Assembly (NCBI GenBank): GCA_947625675.1
Contig: CANQPH010000012.1
Location: 1 to 64,000 of the forward strand
DNA length: 64,000 nt
Direction of reading: 5' to 3'
Source of the DNA: an uncultured Acetatifactor sp.
GTDB lineage: Bacteria; Bacillota; Clostridia; Lachnospirales; Lachnospiraceae
The translations under genes were made by a program, and so were the position numbers. Position 1 is the first letter of the stretch; each line of letters opens with the position of its first letter. Of the stretch, positions 51,166 through 61,208 are shown in pieces. The notes under the pieces were generated by a model that saw nothing but the letters and a program-made list of their open reading frames with translations, was not told the origin of the DNA and ran no database searches.

Positions 51166-54100
51166 CTATTGTTTCTCGCTCACCAACATGGCCGCCCGGC
51201 CCTGGATAACGTCCGCCGTCTCCGCCGCACTTTTTTCTCCCAGGAAAAAGGCCTCCGCTTCTTCCATGATGAGCTGATAGACCTCCTGATCTATCGTCTC
51301 CGCCCGGTTCACGCTTTTGACAAAGGCGAACAACTTTTCACACTCCTCTTCCGTGTAAGGCTGCTGCAGGACCGGGTCATCCCCGTACCAGTATTCATAA
51401 TCGTAGTACACCCGATTTCCTTCCTCATCCGCAATATAATAGGGCCGCTCGGCCATCTGCCAGATCATCTGCCGCACCAAATCCTCATTCACGGGAAGGT
51501 AAACGTTGTCCATCAAAGTCTCCTGATATTCGTCGGTCAGATAATACCGGGCGAATTCCCAGGACCCTTCCAGATTTTCAGTGGCTGCGGAAAGCACCAT
51601 CAGGCTCTCCCCGGTCACCAGAGAACCGCTGTCCCCTTCGCTGGGAAATCCCACATATTCCACGGGCCCCCCGAAAATGTATTCCAGCTCCCCCACGTGG
51701 TATCGATCCAGGGTGCGCAGCTCCGTTTCTCGCAGGAGAATGGAACCGTCCCGATATCTCCCGTAATCCTCTCCCCACCATTCCTCATAAGCTTCCGCCT
51801 CCGGCAGGGTTTGGGCAAATTCCAGCACCTTCACGAAATCCTCAGAATCAAATTCACATTTCCCCGTGGCCGGGTCAATGTACCGATCCCCATCGTATTT
51901 CAGCACGTTCCAGAGGAAATTTCTCCGGGAAACATTTTTATAGGGCAGGGTTCCCTCCGGGCTCCGGGCCATGCACTCCAGGAAATCATCCATAGACCAG
52001 GCGGGGATGCCGGCGGCACCGTTCCCTGCCTGTCCCGGAGCTTCCGTCCCGGACCTCCCGGCATCGCTGGCAACTCCGTCTCCGTTTCCCGTTCCTCCTA
52101 CGGATCTTGACGCACTGCCGCCGCTCCCGGCATCTTCCGCAGCACCGTTCCCGGCATCGCTGGCAGGGCTGCCGCTTCCGGCCCAAGCCTCCACCTGCGA
52201 CGCTCCCGCTGCGAAGGTGGTGATATAGAACTCCGGTACCACGTACTGCAGAACACCTTCCACGGTATAAGCATCCCACACATTTTCCAGGAAATTTTTC
52301 TGCGAAAGCTCTTCGTCCTGCCGAATCAGGGCGCCAATATCCGCAAACACCCCTTTGTCCTCATATTTTTCCACATCCATCCCCTGCACCACCAGGACGT
52401 CCGGCATATCTCCCGCCAGAATGTCCCTGTCCAGTTGGCTCAGCCCGGGCTGATTCCGGAACCCGCCGCTTTCCGCCTCGTCGAATTCCGAATAATCTTT
52501 GACCACGAAACGATACTTTTCATTGCTCCGATTGAACGCCCGGATCCTCTCATAGGTACTTTTTTCCAGATAAAAACACCCCAAGGTCAGCGTTTCCCTG
52601 GCCTGCAGCGTCTCCAAATCCATCCGGGTAAAAAGCCCGAATCCGGTATTTCCCAGCATGTCCCGATAGGAAGCGACAAAACGATCCTCCGTCAGAAAGC
52701 AGAGATTTTCCAGGCTCTCCCGCATTTCATAGGGCAGATCGGATTCCAGGAAATTCAGGAACGGCTGCTCTTCCCCCGTCTCCAGGTCACAGAGACAGAG
52801 TCCCTCCTGGGTGCGCCGGACCCACTGACTTTCCGGGCTCTCTCCATCTACTCCCCCCGACTCCTGCCGTACTCCTTCCGAGCCAACCTCTTCCTGTTGC
52901 GTTCCGATCGAGCCATCTGGCTCCTGCCGATCTCTTCCCGAGTCAACCTCTCTCTGCTGCGTCCCGTCCAAACCTTCCGAGCCAACCTCTCCCTGCTGCG
53001 TTCCGGCCAAGCCCTCTTGCTCACCCTTCGCTGGGCTCTCCCACAAGGGGCCGACCCCGTAAGCATACGCTTCCGGAAGCTTTTCCGGCCCGGAGGTCAC
53101 GCCCGTCCCGGGATCATAATCATACCTATCTCTTCCGGCGCCGTCTTCCCTGTAACAAAATAAGATCAGACTGCCGTCGGATCGAAGGTAGCCGTCCTCC
53201 AGCAGATCATAAGGGACGTCCCCCAGCTCTTCCGAAGACAGAAGCTCCCCGTCCGTCCCCAATATACTGAGATGCAGATGCCGGAGCATCCCATCTTCGC
53301 CTTCAAACCAATGATCCCACAGAAGGTAAAACCGGCCGTCCGCCCCCGCCTTCATATCTTTGATCATACAATACTCGTTCCAGGGCATCACTTCCCTGCC
53401 GGCCTCCTTCGAAGCCTGCCCAGTCAGGACGTCGGCCTTCCAGCGCAGGGAACCGTCCGGATTCCAGCACACCACGTCCTTGCGCTGAACCAGGCGGGCG
53501 GAGTCCTCTTCTCCGGCAGAGTCGAAATCACCGTTGCCCGAGCCGCCCGCCTGCGCCGCACCGGAACCCGATTCTCCGGTGTTCTCCGCACCGTTATCCG
53601 CCGCGCCGTTTCCCGTCTCTCCGGGCCTTTCCCGATATCCCGCCTCCCGAACTGCGCAAACCGCTCCGTCCTCCCCAATGACGATCCGTTCCAGCCGGGG
53701 ATTCTCCCCCTCCAATTTTTCCAGAGTGCAAGAGCCCGTGCTGACGCCTTCCTCCGAAAAAAGATACAGCCGGAACACCTCTCCCGGCTCCGGCAGTTCC
53801 GATACGGGGAGGGAAATTTCCTCCGACAAATCCGGCTCCAGCGTGACCTTCGCCACCGCACAGATCTGCCCCTTTCCAAAGCCGCCTCCCAGCACCTCCT
53901 GATAGTCCCCTTCCTCCGGAAGCTTTAATTCTTCATAGGAAAATACAAGGGACTCCTCCCCGTTCCCGGCAGAAGTCCCTTCCCCCGCAGTCTCCCCCGA
54001 AATTCCCGAAGAAGGATTCCCTTCGGAAGCTCCCTGAGAAGAACCGCCCGACGGCCGGGAGCCCTCCGAACCATCTTTTCCGCAGGAGATCAGCCCCAGG

Positions 54101-54168
54101 GCCAACACCACCGCCACCCCCAGGGCCAACAGCCTTTTCCCAGACAAAAGTCGTCTCCCACTGTGCAT
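51166..54168 (-). CDS. Large extracellular solute-binding lipoprotein
   Basis: This protein of about 1,000 residues has a lipoprotein signal (LALGVAVVLALGLISC; Cys near residue 29), a Ser/Gly linker, a propeller-like N-terminal half (about residues 80-500; FYLLWDHWFEGEDGMLRHLH), and a C-terminal family 1 solute-binding domain (from ARETLTLGCFYLEKSTYERI, near 525). The latter has DMPDVLVVQGMDVEKYEDKG and typical C-terminal helices. Low-complexity inserts are encoded by degenerate repeats at 52850-53040 (GTQQREVDSG-like) and 52020-52150 (Gly/Ala/Ser-rich). No ABC permease or ATPase gene is near. The ATG at 54168 follows AGGA. Ligand unknown, probably sugar. Confidence 0.78.
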   Translation of the reverse strand: MHSGRRLLSGKRLLALGVAVVLALGLISCGKDGSEGSRPSGGSSQGASEGNPSSGISGETAGEGTSAGNGEESLVFSYEELKLPEEGDYQEVLGGGFGKGQICAVAKVTLEPDLSEEISLPVSELPEPGEVFRLYLFSEEGVSTGSCTLEKLEGENPRLERIVIGEDGAVCAVREAGYRERPGETGNGAADNGAENTGESGSGAAQAGGSGNGDFDSAGEEDSARLVQRKDVVCWNPDGSLRWKADVLTGQASKEAGREVMPWNEYCMIKDMKAGADGRFYLLWDHWFEGEDGMLRHLHLSILGTDGELLSSEELGDVPYDLLEDGYLRSDGSLILFCYREDGAGRDRYDYDPGTGVTSGPEKLPEAYAYGVGPLWESPAKGEQEGLAGTQQGEVGSEGLDGTQQREVDSGRDRQEPDGSIGTQQEEVGSEGVRQESGGVDGESPESQWVRRTQEGLCLCDLETGEEQPFLNFLESDLPYEMRESLENLCFLTEDRFVASYRDMLGNTGFGLFTRMDLETLQARETLTLGCFYLEKSTYERIRAFNRSNEKYRFVVKDYSEFDEAESGGFRNQPGLSQLDRDILAGDMPDVLVVQGMDVEKYEDKGVFADIGALIRQDEELSQKNFLENVWDAYTVEGVLQYVVPEFYITTFAAGASQVEAWAGSGSPASDAGNGAAEDAGSGGSASRSVGGTGNGDGVASDAGRSGTEAPGQAGNGAAGIPAWSMDDFLECMARSPEGTLPYKNVSRRNFLWNVLKYDGDRYIDPATGKCEFDSEDFVKVLEFAQTLPEAEAYEEWWGEDYGRYRDGSILLRETELRTLDRYHVGELEYIFGGPVEYVGFPSEGDSGSLVTGESLMVLSAATENLEGSWEFARYYLTDEYQETLMDNVYLPVNEDLVRQMIWQMAERPYYIADEEGNRVYYDYEYWYGDDPVLQQPYTEEECEKLFAFVKSVNRAETIDQEVYQLIMEEAEAFFLGEKSAAETADVIQGRAAMLVSEKQ

Positions 54169-54347
54169 CCGTTCCTCAATGAGCGTACTTTTCCCATCAA
54201 GCGTGCTTTTCAAGCCAAATTCATTTCTCCAGCCGCTTTTCTTTCCCCACAAACTTCTTCCCATCCTTCCGTCCCCAGACGATTCCCGTTTTGCCGTTTA
54301 CGGTTTCAGCGTAGCACCCTTTTGTATCCAATTTGCAAACAAGGCGT

Positions 54348-55553
54348 TCAACTCCTTCTGTATTTGCTGGGCGAAACGCCGTATTTCTTCCGGAAGCAGT
54401 CGGAAAAGAAGCTTTGGGAACAAAACTGAAGCCGTGAGGCCACCTCTTGGATCTCCAGCCCAGTAGTTTTCAGAAGTGCGGCAGCCTCCTGAAGTCTTTT
54501 TTCCTTTATGTATTCCGCAGGGGATAAACCTGTCTCACGTTTGAATTTTTTTGAGAAATAGTAATCTGTGTATCCCGCATTCCGCGCAAGATCCGAAAGG
54601 CTGATCTCATCCTCCAAGTGCCTGTCTATGTAGGCACAGGCACCCTCGATCTCCCGGCTGAGACCGCCGGAGCGCACGGCGTGGACCCGCTCTACATAAT
54701 CCCGTTGGAGGGCGCAGGTGATGGATGAGAGTTCGGAGATGTTTTTCGCCGTTTCCACGCTCTGGAAATATCTGTCCGCCAGAGAGAGACTGCTCTCAGG
54801 ACTCAGGCCGCCTTCGATAGCGGCTCTGGAAAAGAGGGTCAGGCAAACGAACACCGCATTTTTCATGCTCCGCAGGGTGTTGTGAGAAGCCAGCTGCCCG
54901 ATGGAACCCGTCATCGCCATGCGGTTTATATGTTCAATGAGGGACAAATCACCCTCCCGCACCATGCGCACCATTTCCTGCTCCGCCTGATAGGTCCCGT
55001 GAGCGTCGCCGCGGGGAGGCGGGGCAGCGGAGTTCCGGTCTTGCCGGTCACTGATGCCATAATAGCGCAGGTCCTGAAGGCGCAGGCGCTCCCCGCTTAT
55101 AAGGTATCGCACCATGACCGCATACTCCTGGATGCGGCTGATGGATATGACAGGTATTTTCCTGACCAGGGTTGCGGCACTGCGCCGGAGCCGCTCTTCC
55201 GCCCCCATCCGTCCAAGAGCATTTTCCAGATCCACCAGGGACGGGTCGTCTATGAGAAGAGGCCCCAGGGCCCTGACACGGTAAAGCACCCCGTCCGACA
55301 TTGTCGGGAAAAGGAGCCACAATATCCCTGCGGGGCCGGTATAGAGAAGCGGCTGATCATTTTCGCACAGTTTCTCCCGCAAAATCCCGTCGCCGGAGCA
55401 GAGGGCAAAAAGCTCATTCACGGGTTCGGCGTTGGGACAGTTGGTGTTCAAAAGACGCAGATCCCCGTCATAGCTCCACAGGTACAGATCGTGGCAGCAT
55501 CCCACCATTTCCCCGAAGAGTGCCAGTTTATTTTCTGTTTCGAACAATTCCAT
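54348..55553 (-). CDS. AraC family transcriptional regulator
   Basis: The 401-residue regulator has an N-terminal sensor region of unknown fold (about residues 1-290) and a C-terminal AraC domain: CAYIDRHLEDEISLSDLARN, then AGYTDYYFSKKFKRETGLSP (first HTH) and LEIQEVASRLQFCSQSFFSD with CFRKKYGVSPSKYRRS (second HTH). The ATG follows GGAGGAAGAGCCT. It is divergent from the GPH symporter gene across 185 bp and probably controls that gene in response to a sugar. Confidence 0.92.
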   Translation of the reverse strand: MELFETENKLALFGEMVGCCHDLYLWSYDGDLRLLNTNCPNAEPVNELFALCSGDGILREKLCENDQPLLYTGPAGILWLLFPTMSDGVLYRVRALGPLLIDDPSLVDLENALGRMGAEERLRRSAATLVRKIPVISISRIQEYAVMVRYLISGERLRLQDLRYYGISDRQDRNSAAPPPRGDAHGTYQAEQEMVRMVREGDLSLIEHINRMAMTGSIGQLASHNTLRSMKNAVFVCLTLFSRAAIEGGLSPESSLSLADRYFQSVETAKNISELSSITCALQRDYVERVHAVRSGGLSREIEGACAYIDRHLEDEISLSDLARNAGYTDYYFSKKFKRETGLSPAEYIKEKRLQEAAALLKTTGLEIQEVASRLQFCSQSFFSDCFRKKYGVSPSKYRRS

Positions 55554-55738
55554 AGGCTCTTCCTCCCTGACAACATAGGAACTTTGATGACAATATTATC
55601 AATAATTCGTTTTAGTTTCATTATATCAACTTAATTACTGAAATCAAGCCAATTTACAAAAATTTAAACGAATTTCTTATATTTCTTTGTCTGGCTCCGT
55701 GTTATCATCGTGCCATCAAAAACAGAGGAGGTATCGTC

Positions 55739-57178
55739 ATGAAAGACAAACTGGGTTTCAAAGACTACTTTGGCACGGCGACCATGGGCCTGACCGACGG
55801 TCTGGCTGCAGCGCTGATGACCTCATTTTTCCTCGTCTATCTGACAGACTACGCAGGACTCGGCGCTTTCGGCGCTGTCATCGGTTCCAGTGTACTGCTG
55901 TTCTCGCACATTTTTGACGCAGTCAACGATCCCATCGAGGGTTGGATTATGGACCAGGCCAAGGTGGGCAAATACGGAAAGTACAAACCCTTCATCATCC
56001 TCTCCATCCTGACTGCCCTTGTGGGCGTATCGGCTCTGTTCTTTATCCCCAGCGGAATGAACCATGTTTTGGCCGTGATATGGGTGATCCTGTTTTATCT
56101 GCTCTATGATATGGGTTCCTCTTTCTATGCCCCAAACCTGATCTATCGTTCCCTGACATTGGACATCAACCAGCGGGGCAAGTTACTTATTGCTCCCCGT
56201 ATTGTCTCCATGATGACCGGCATGGTCACGGCCGCTCTTATCGCCATGGTCACCGGGGTCAACATCGTAGTGGGAAATATGCACGACTCCTTTGGACTGA
56301 CCGTGTTGGGCCTGCTGCTCATCGTTTCTGTTATTTCCCTGATCGGAATCAGCATGGTCAAGGAACGCCATCATGCCCAGCGGGATGCGGATGAAAAAAT
56401 CAAACTCACCGATATATTCCTCCTTTTGAAGGAGAACGACGCAATTCGTGTAAACGTCCTGGCCATGATCTTCTCCGGCTTTATTTGGACGTTCCTGTTC
56501 GCCACCCTTCTCTATTATATCAAGTGGGGCCTGTGCGCCGACCTGACCACCGGCGTTGTGGACAATGCGGCCTATGCCACCTACTCCGGCGTCGCCTCCA
56601 TGCTGATGTTCCTGCCGCTGATCGTCGGTACGCTGGCGGCCGCTCCCATTCTGAAAAAGATCGGTGATCCCATGAAATTCACCCGTATCCTTCTGTTGTT
56701 CCAGGCGGTCCCCTGCGGTATTCTGTTCCTCCTGCAGGTGTTGGGGATCCTGGAGAAGATGCCCTGGCTGTTCCTGGCCTGCGTCGCCGTCACCACTACC
56801 GCAGTAGGCATGGGCTACATCCCCGGTTCCACCATCGACATCGAGATCATGGACTATGAGATATACAAGAACGGAAAGGACCGCTCCGGCCTGTGCAACG
56901 CAGTCAACCGCTTCATCTCCAAGGCCCAGAGCGCCATCGGTGCCAGCGTCATTGGATTTGTGCTGGTAGCCATCGGCTATGTGGTGGATTCCGAGACCGG
57001 CGACTTTGTCGGGGAGCTGTCCAACATGCCCGTGATGCTCAACTGGTTCATCGTCATCATGGGCCTGATCCCCTTTATCCTGGGCATGATCGCATGGCTG
57101 ATTTTGGGTAAATACCCCATCAACAACGAGGTCCGGGCCAAAATGAGAGAAAAGCTGTCAAAGCAAAACAATCACTGA
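55739..57178 (+). CDS. GPH family glycoside/pentoside/hexuronide:cation symporter
   Basis: The 479-residue, twelve-helix MFS protein belongs to the MelB/GPH group. The N-terminal signature is visible in LTDYAGLGAFGAVIGSSVLL and DAVNDPIEGWIMDQAKVGKY (conserved Asp pair and D-P), and GSSFYAPNLIYRSLTLDINQ and MGYIPGSTIDIEIMDYEIYK are also typical. It imports a sugar or glycoside with sodium or protons. GGAGG lies eight bases before the ATG. The divergent AraC gene and the alpha/beta hydrolase gene after the terminator suggest a small carbohydrate-use locus. Substrate unknown. Confidence 0.92.
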   Translation: MKDKLGFKDYFGTATMGLTDGLAAALMTSFFLVYLTDYAGLGAFGAVIGSSVLLFSHIFDAVNDPIEGWIMDQAKVGKYGKYKPFIILSILTALVGVSALFFIPSGMNHVLAVIWVILFYLLYDMGSSFYAPNLIYRSLTLDINQRGKLLIAPRIVSMMTGMVTAALIAMVTGVNIVVGNMHDSFGLTVLGLLLIVSVISLIGISMVKERHHAQRDADEKIKLTDIFLLLKENDAIRVNVLAMIFSGFIWTFLFATLLYYIKWGLCADLTTGVVDNAAYATYSGVASMLMFLPLIVGTLAAAPILKKIGDPMKFTRILLLFQAVPCGILFLLQVLGILEKMPWLFLACVAVTTTAVGMGYIPGSTIDIEIMDYEIYKNGKDRSGLCNAVNRFISKAQSAIGASVIGFVLVAIGYVVDSETGDFVGELSNMPVMLNWFIVIMGLIPFILGMIAWLILGKYPINNEVRAKMREKLSKQNNH

Positions 57179-57222
57179 TGGGCCATGGCTAAGCCATAAA
57201 AGCCTGACCGTATCGCACCAAG

Positions 57223-57263
57223 AAAATCCGGCATGGCCGCATTTCACGACTATGCCGGATTTT
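57223..57263. terminator. Bidirectional terminator between symporter and hydrolase genes
   Basis: AAAATCCGGCAT (57223-57234) pairs perfectly with ATGCCGGATTTT (57252-57263). T-runs exist on both strands, fitting the convergent genes on either side. Confidence 0.85.
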
Positions 57264-57271
57264 CATCACTT

Positions 57272-58261
57272 CTATTTTCCAAACACCTTCTGCATAAAGG
57301 CATCCGCCAGCAGCAGCCACAGGTCAAAATTGAAATAATTACGGTTGCCGAAAATACTCACTCCCGCCTGTCCGTGGGGCACGCCCGTGAAGGTGTGCAC
57401 TTCCGCCCGGATTCCGTGGGCCAGCAGATCCTGATAAGTCCAATGCAGATTGTCCAGGGCCTTGTCCTCCATGCCCACCGCAAACATCGTCGGCGGATAG
57501 ACCACCTTGGTGTAATCGATCTGCTTTCCTTCCCAACGGGGCCCATAGACGCAGATAAAAGCGTCCGGCGCTCCCCCGTAGGCGTCCAGCTCGTCCGGCA
57601 CGTAATCCGGGAAATGATCCGTCACCTTCTGATCTCCGGAATAATAACGGATGCACTCTTCCCCCGTCAGGCCGCCGTTGGAGAATCCGGCGAAGGCCAC
57701 CTGATGTTCCCCGATTCGGTAGCGGGCCGCATTTTTCCTGATCATGCGGACAAGCCGGGCCGCATCCGCCCCGCATTCCTGCCCCGTATAAGGCATCATG
57801 TTGGTCCTGTTCAAGAGCATGAAGCACTGATATCCAAGCTTATTGAGATCCAGACAGCTCTGGTAGGCTTCATGAATCACGCAGTCCCCGTGATCTCCGC
57901 CCGCACAGAGAATGACCGCCCCCTTGGGCGTCACGTCCTCCGGAAGAAGAAGTTCGTACATATAGGGCCGGAAATCCGGATCGTGATTGTAACGGTAATC
58001 CGGGTTTTCCAAATAAGTTCCCGTCTCCGGCATCTTGCCCTCCGGCCAGAGGTAAATGCGGGAAGGGGCTCCCGGCACCTTCTCCAGGCCGTCCAGATAG
58101 GCGTTAAATTCTTCCGCCAGACGCCGCTGCTTCTCTTCGTCCTTTTCCTCCATCATTTTCCACTTCATGCCGTGCAGACGCACCAGCTTATCCACAGGAT
58201 AGCAAGGCGCATCCTCAAAATAGGCAACACTTCTGTGCTGCGCCAAACTGACAACGCTCAT
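57272..58261 (-). CDS. Alpha/beta hydrolase (esterase-like)
   Basis: This 329-residue protein is an alpha/beta hydrolase. The nucleophile elbow is GFSNGG (Ser near residue 183), preceded by the oxyanion-side strand VILCAGGDHGD (near 115). A likely acid and His lie in AVGMEDKALDN and TFTGVPHGQAG. The fold resembles bacterial acetyl-xylan or carbohydrate esterases, but the substrate is not known. The ATG at 58261 has AAGGAGGT seven bases upstream. It is convergent with the GPH symporter gene, sharing a terminator. Confidence 0.85.
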   Translation of the reverse strand: MSVVSLAQHRSVAYFEDAPCYPVDKLVRLHGMKWKMMEEKDEEKQRRLAEEFNAYLDGLEKVPGAPSRIYLWPEGKMPETGTYLENPDYRYNHDPDFRPYMYELLLPEDVTPKGAVILCAGGDHGDCVIHEAYQSCLDLNKLGYQCFMLLNRTNMMPYTGQECGADAARLVRMIRKNAARYRIGEHQVAFAGFSNGGLTGEECIRYYSGDQKVTDHFPDYVPDELDAYGGAPDAFICVYGPRWEGKQIDYTKVVYPPTMFAVGMEDKALDNLHWTYQDLLAHGIRAEVHTFTGVPHGQAGVSIFGNRNYFNFDLWLLLADAFMQKVFGK

Positions 58262-58389
58262 ATTGCAGACCTCCTTCACTTTGAATTAACTTAATTATAC
58301 CATCCAACCCCAATTAGCGCCACCCTCAAAATGTCCAGTGTAACATGTGTAACATATAAAACATCCGATATATGCCAGCCCGGAAGGAC

Positions 58390-58418
58390 TTGCGGGGGCA
58401 GAAACGATGTGGTATACT
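58390..58418 (+). promoter_or_regulatory. Promoter of the first ybaK gene
   Basis: TTGCGG (58390-58395) and TATACT (58413-58418) are 17 bp apart, giving a leader of only about 14 nt before the ATG at 58439. Confidence 0.6.
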
Positions 58419-58438
58419 GACACTATCGGAGGAACCTC

Positions 58439-58924
58439 ATGAGCGACAAAAAACAGAAACAGGAAAAGACCAACGTCATGCGGCTGTTGGATCAGAAAAA
58501 AGCCCTTTATACCAGCCATTATTATGACTCCCAGACCGCCTTGAGCGGCACGGAGGTGGCCGCCCTGCTGGGCCAGGATCCCGCCCATGTCTTCAAGACC
58601 CTGGTCACCGTGGCGGGCAGCGGTGAGCACTACGTGTTCGTGGTGCCCGTGGCCAAAGAGCTGGATCTGAAAAAAGCCGCCAAGGCGGTGCAGGAAAAGA
58701 GCATCGAAATGATCAAGTCCAAAGAGCTGCTGCCCCTCACCGGCTATATCCACGGCGGCTGCTCTCCCATCGGCATGAAAAAGCCCTTCCGGACAGTCAT
58801 CGACCGTTCTGCGGAGGGCTTTGACACCATTTTATTCAGCGGCGGGAGAATCGGAACCCAGGTGGAAACCTCCCTGGATGAGCTGCGAAAAGCGATCCGC
58901 TTCGAGCTGGGGGATATCAGCTGA
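58439..58924 (+). CDS. ybaK: Cys-tRNA(Pro)/Cys-tRNA(Cys) deacylase YbaK
   Basis: This 161-residue protein is a YbaK-type editing enzyme that hydrolyses Cys-tRNA(Pro). Typical segments: KALYTSHYYDSQTALSGTEV, DPAHVFKTLVTVAGSGEHYV (conserved Lys near residue 53), VVPVAKELDLKKAAKAV and LTGYIHGGCSPIGMKKPF. GGAGG lies six bases before the ATG, with its own promoter. It ends two bases before the convergent MBL gene. A second, shorter member of the superfamily lies at 61625-62098. Confidence 0.93.
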   Translation: MSDKKQKQEKTNVMRLLDQKKALYTSHYYDSQTALSGTEVAALLGQDPAHVFKTLVTVAGSGEHYVFVVPVAKELDLKKAAKAVQEKSIEMIKSKELLPLTGYIHGGCSPIGMKKPFRTVIDRSAEGFDTILFSGGRIGTQVETSLDELRKAIRFELGDIS

Positions 58925-58926
58925 AA

Positions 58927-59628
58927 TCATTCCCCATCGCACAGGAAGGTGGCAATCCCCATGTCATAGGCACAGACGGGATTGCCGAACATTTCTTCCC
59001 GCTTCCCTTCCGCCCCGCCGGCCAGGATCCGCTCCGCCGCTTCCGCCAGCTTCGGGATGAGATCCGGATAGACGGGACAAGTTCCGTGGGAGGGATAAAT
59101 CTCATCGAATTCCCCCGCAAAGGCCGCGAGCCGGTTCAGGCTTTGGACATAGGCGTGCATCTCCCTAGCCGGGCCGAACATGAAGATCCTCCCGTCCTGC
59201 ACCGGATCCCCCGAAAAGAGCCTTCTGTATTTTTCATCCAGAACAGCGATGCTGCCGGGCGTGTGCCCGGGCAGGGCGATGATCCGCAGCTTCCGGCCGC
59301 CCAGGTCCATCACTTCCCCGTCCCACACGGGCAGGATGCGCCCGCCGTAACTTTGCCCTCCGTTTTTGCCGTAAAAATTCGTGTACTCCGAGGGATGCAT
59401 GTAAAACTCTTCAAATTCTCCGTTGCTCCCCACATGATCCCTGTCCGCATGGGTATTCAGCAGGGAAAGGGGCAGATCCGTCAGCTCCCGGGCCAGTTCC
59501 TTCGCATTGCGGGTCTGCATCCCGCTGTCGATCAAAAGCGCCCGTTCCGTCCCTACGAGGAGGAAAAATCGGACCCCTCCTTCCTCAAAGCTCCAGGTCT
59601 CCCCGTCAATTTTTCTGATTTCCGGCAT
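58927..59628 (-). CDS. MBL-fold metallohydrolase
   Basis: The 233-residue protein has the metallo-beta-lactamase motif NTHADRDHVGSNGEF (near residue 58; H-x-D-x-D-H with H-x-H-x-D-H changed at the first spacer), ALPGHTPGSIAVLD (His) and LFSGDPVQ (bridging Asp), and IYPSHGTCPV (last His). This is the glyoxalase II-like hydrolase branch. Substrate unknown. It is convergent with ybaK and lies downstream of the DUF4143 ATPase gene on the same strand, 23 bp from its stop. Confidence 0.9.
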   Translation of the reverse strand: MPEIRKIDGETWSFEEGGVRFFLLVGTERALLIDSGMQTRNAKELARELTDLPLSLLNTHADRDHVGSNGEFEEFYMHPSEYTNFYGKNGGQSYGGRILPVWDGEVMDLGGRKLRIIALPGHTPGSIAVLDEKYRRLFSGDPVQDGRIFMFGPAREMHAYVQSLNRLAAFAGEFDEIYPSHGTCPVYPDLIPKLAEAAERILAGGAEGKREEMFGNPVCAYDMGIATFLCDGE

Positions 59629-59651
59629 AAATATTGCCTCCCTTCGTTTTT

Positions 59652-61112
59652 TTACAATTTACCGCTGCGCCCTTCCGCCTCCGTTTTGCCCAAAAGATAC
59701 AGGAATGCGATGGCAGGAATACGTAAAATCGGTACAGCCGTATCATGCCTAGTTACACCAAAGTCATCCAACCTCTTTGTGATCAAAAAAGCATTGGTCA
59801 CCCCGGATTTCTCGTCCCGGCACAGCTCCACGATGGCATCCGTTGCGGAGACATGGGATTGGTTGCGGTATTTTACTTCACAGAGGATCTTCCTACGGGG
59901 CAATTCCACCACCACGTCTACCTCTTTCTGGTTATCCTTCGCCTTTCTAAAATATCCAAGCTGCGCCGCACTGCCCTGATAAAAGGAAACCATGTGCTTG
60001 TAAACCGTCATTTCCACAACCGCCCCAAGTTCCCGCTCGTCCGACAATACGTCTTCGATCATCAGCATGGCATTGCGGATCGCCGCATCCGCAATGAATA
60101 TTTTGGGCCTCCCTTTCAAAGCCCCCTTGCTTCCCACATCCATGGGTTTGGCCAGATAAATGAGATTGGACATTTCCAGAGCTTCGATATAGCTTTCCAG
60201 CGTAGCCACGGATGTGTTTTCAAGCTCCTTTGACGCCGCACTGGCATTAAAAATCTCCGTCGAATTGATGCATAAATAGAGGAACAGTTTTTCCATAAGC
60301 AGCGGGCTTCTGATATTAAACAGGGCCAGCACGTCCCGCTTGATCACCTTGTCCACCACGTCCTCGCGGAGCATCCTTTGCGCATAAGCGTCATCCCCTG
60401 ACAGCGCCAGCTCCGGGAATCCGCCAATCGTCAGATACCGGTTAAAATGATTTTGCAGCTGGCCGAAACGGCTCATCAGATCCCCGAGCTCCGCCCTGTC
60501 CAGGCTGCCGAGCTTCGTAAGCTGTATGCCTTCCGGGAGATCGGGCACTTCCAGATCCAGAAGCTTGCAATATTCATAAAAGGACAGGGTCGGTATTTTC
60601 AGGACGCTCCATCTGCCCGTGCCGCTGTCCGCAGAGCCCTTCTCCAAAACTGGGCTGGCCGAGCCCGTGGCCATCAGCCGAATGTCCTTCCTGCTGTCAT
60701 AGATCACCTTCATCCACAATTCCCAGTTATCCGTATATTGTATCTCATCAAAGAAAATATATTTCGTGCCCTGGATGGGGTACAGGGATTCGTAAATAGA
60801 CAGCACATTTTCAATCGTCACGAACTTAAGAATCGGGTTGTCAAACGTCACATATAAAATATTCTTGGGATTTACACCCTCCTCTATCAGCCTGTCCATG
60901 ACCTGATATAATATTGTCGTTTTTCCCACCCGCCTTACGCCGGACAAAACAACGAAACGGCGGATGCTTTCATGTTTCAGCATTTTCAGCGCTTCATAAT
61001 ATGCCAGGCGCTTTTGAGGCTTGCTCTCATTTTTGACGGCGTCGGGAGACCTCCACCACCCATTATACTGCCGCAATGCCTTTATGACCTGCTCGTCGCT
61101 CACTATCGACAT
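59652..61112 (-). CDS. AAA+ ATPase with DUF4143 domain, first copy
   Basis: This 486-residue protein has an N-terminal P-loop ATPase (FVVLSGVRRVGKTTILYQVM; Walker A near residue 61; Walker B YIFFDEIQYTDNWELW), a central winged region and a DUF4143 C-terminal domain (KLFLYLCINSTEIFNASAAS). The end reads EVDVVVELPRRKILCEVKYR, a PD-(D/E)XK-like D-ExK pattern. The biological role of this family is unknown; members often occur in several copies. The ATG at 61112 has GGAG six bases upstream. A promoter is at 61291-61319. Confidence 0.9.
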   Translation of the reverse strand: MSIVSDEQVIKALRQYNGWWRSPDAVKNESKPQKRLAYYEALKMLKHESIRRFVVLSGVRRVGKTTILYQVMDRLIEEGVNPKNILYVTFDNPILKFVTIENVLSIYESLYPIQGTKYIFFDEIQYTDNWELWMKVIYDSRKDIRLMATGSASPVLEKGSADSGTGRWSVLKIPTLSFYEYCKLLDLEVPDLPEGIQLTKLGSLDRAELGDLMSRFGQLQNHFNRYLTIGGFPELALSGDDAYAQRMLREDVVDKVIKRDVLALFNIRSPLLMEKLFLYLCINSTEIFNASAASKELENTSVATLESYIEALEMSNLIYLAKPMDVGSKGALKGRPKIFIADAAIRNAMLMIEDVLSDERELGAVVEMTVYKHMVSFYQGSAAQLGYFRKAKDNQKEVDVVVELPRRKILCEVKYRNQSHVSATDAIVELCRDEKSGVTNAFLITKRLDDFGVTRHDTAVPILRIPAIAFLYLLGKTEAEGRSGKL

Positions 61113-61208
61113 AGAAATCTCCATTCCAGCGCATTTACGCTATCAGGGCAAGATGAGACTTCGTCTCCTCTTGAGAAATTCGCAAATGTGATTTCTCATC
61201 TGCCATCA

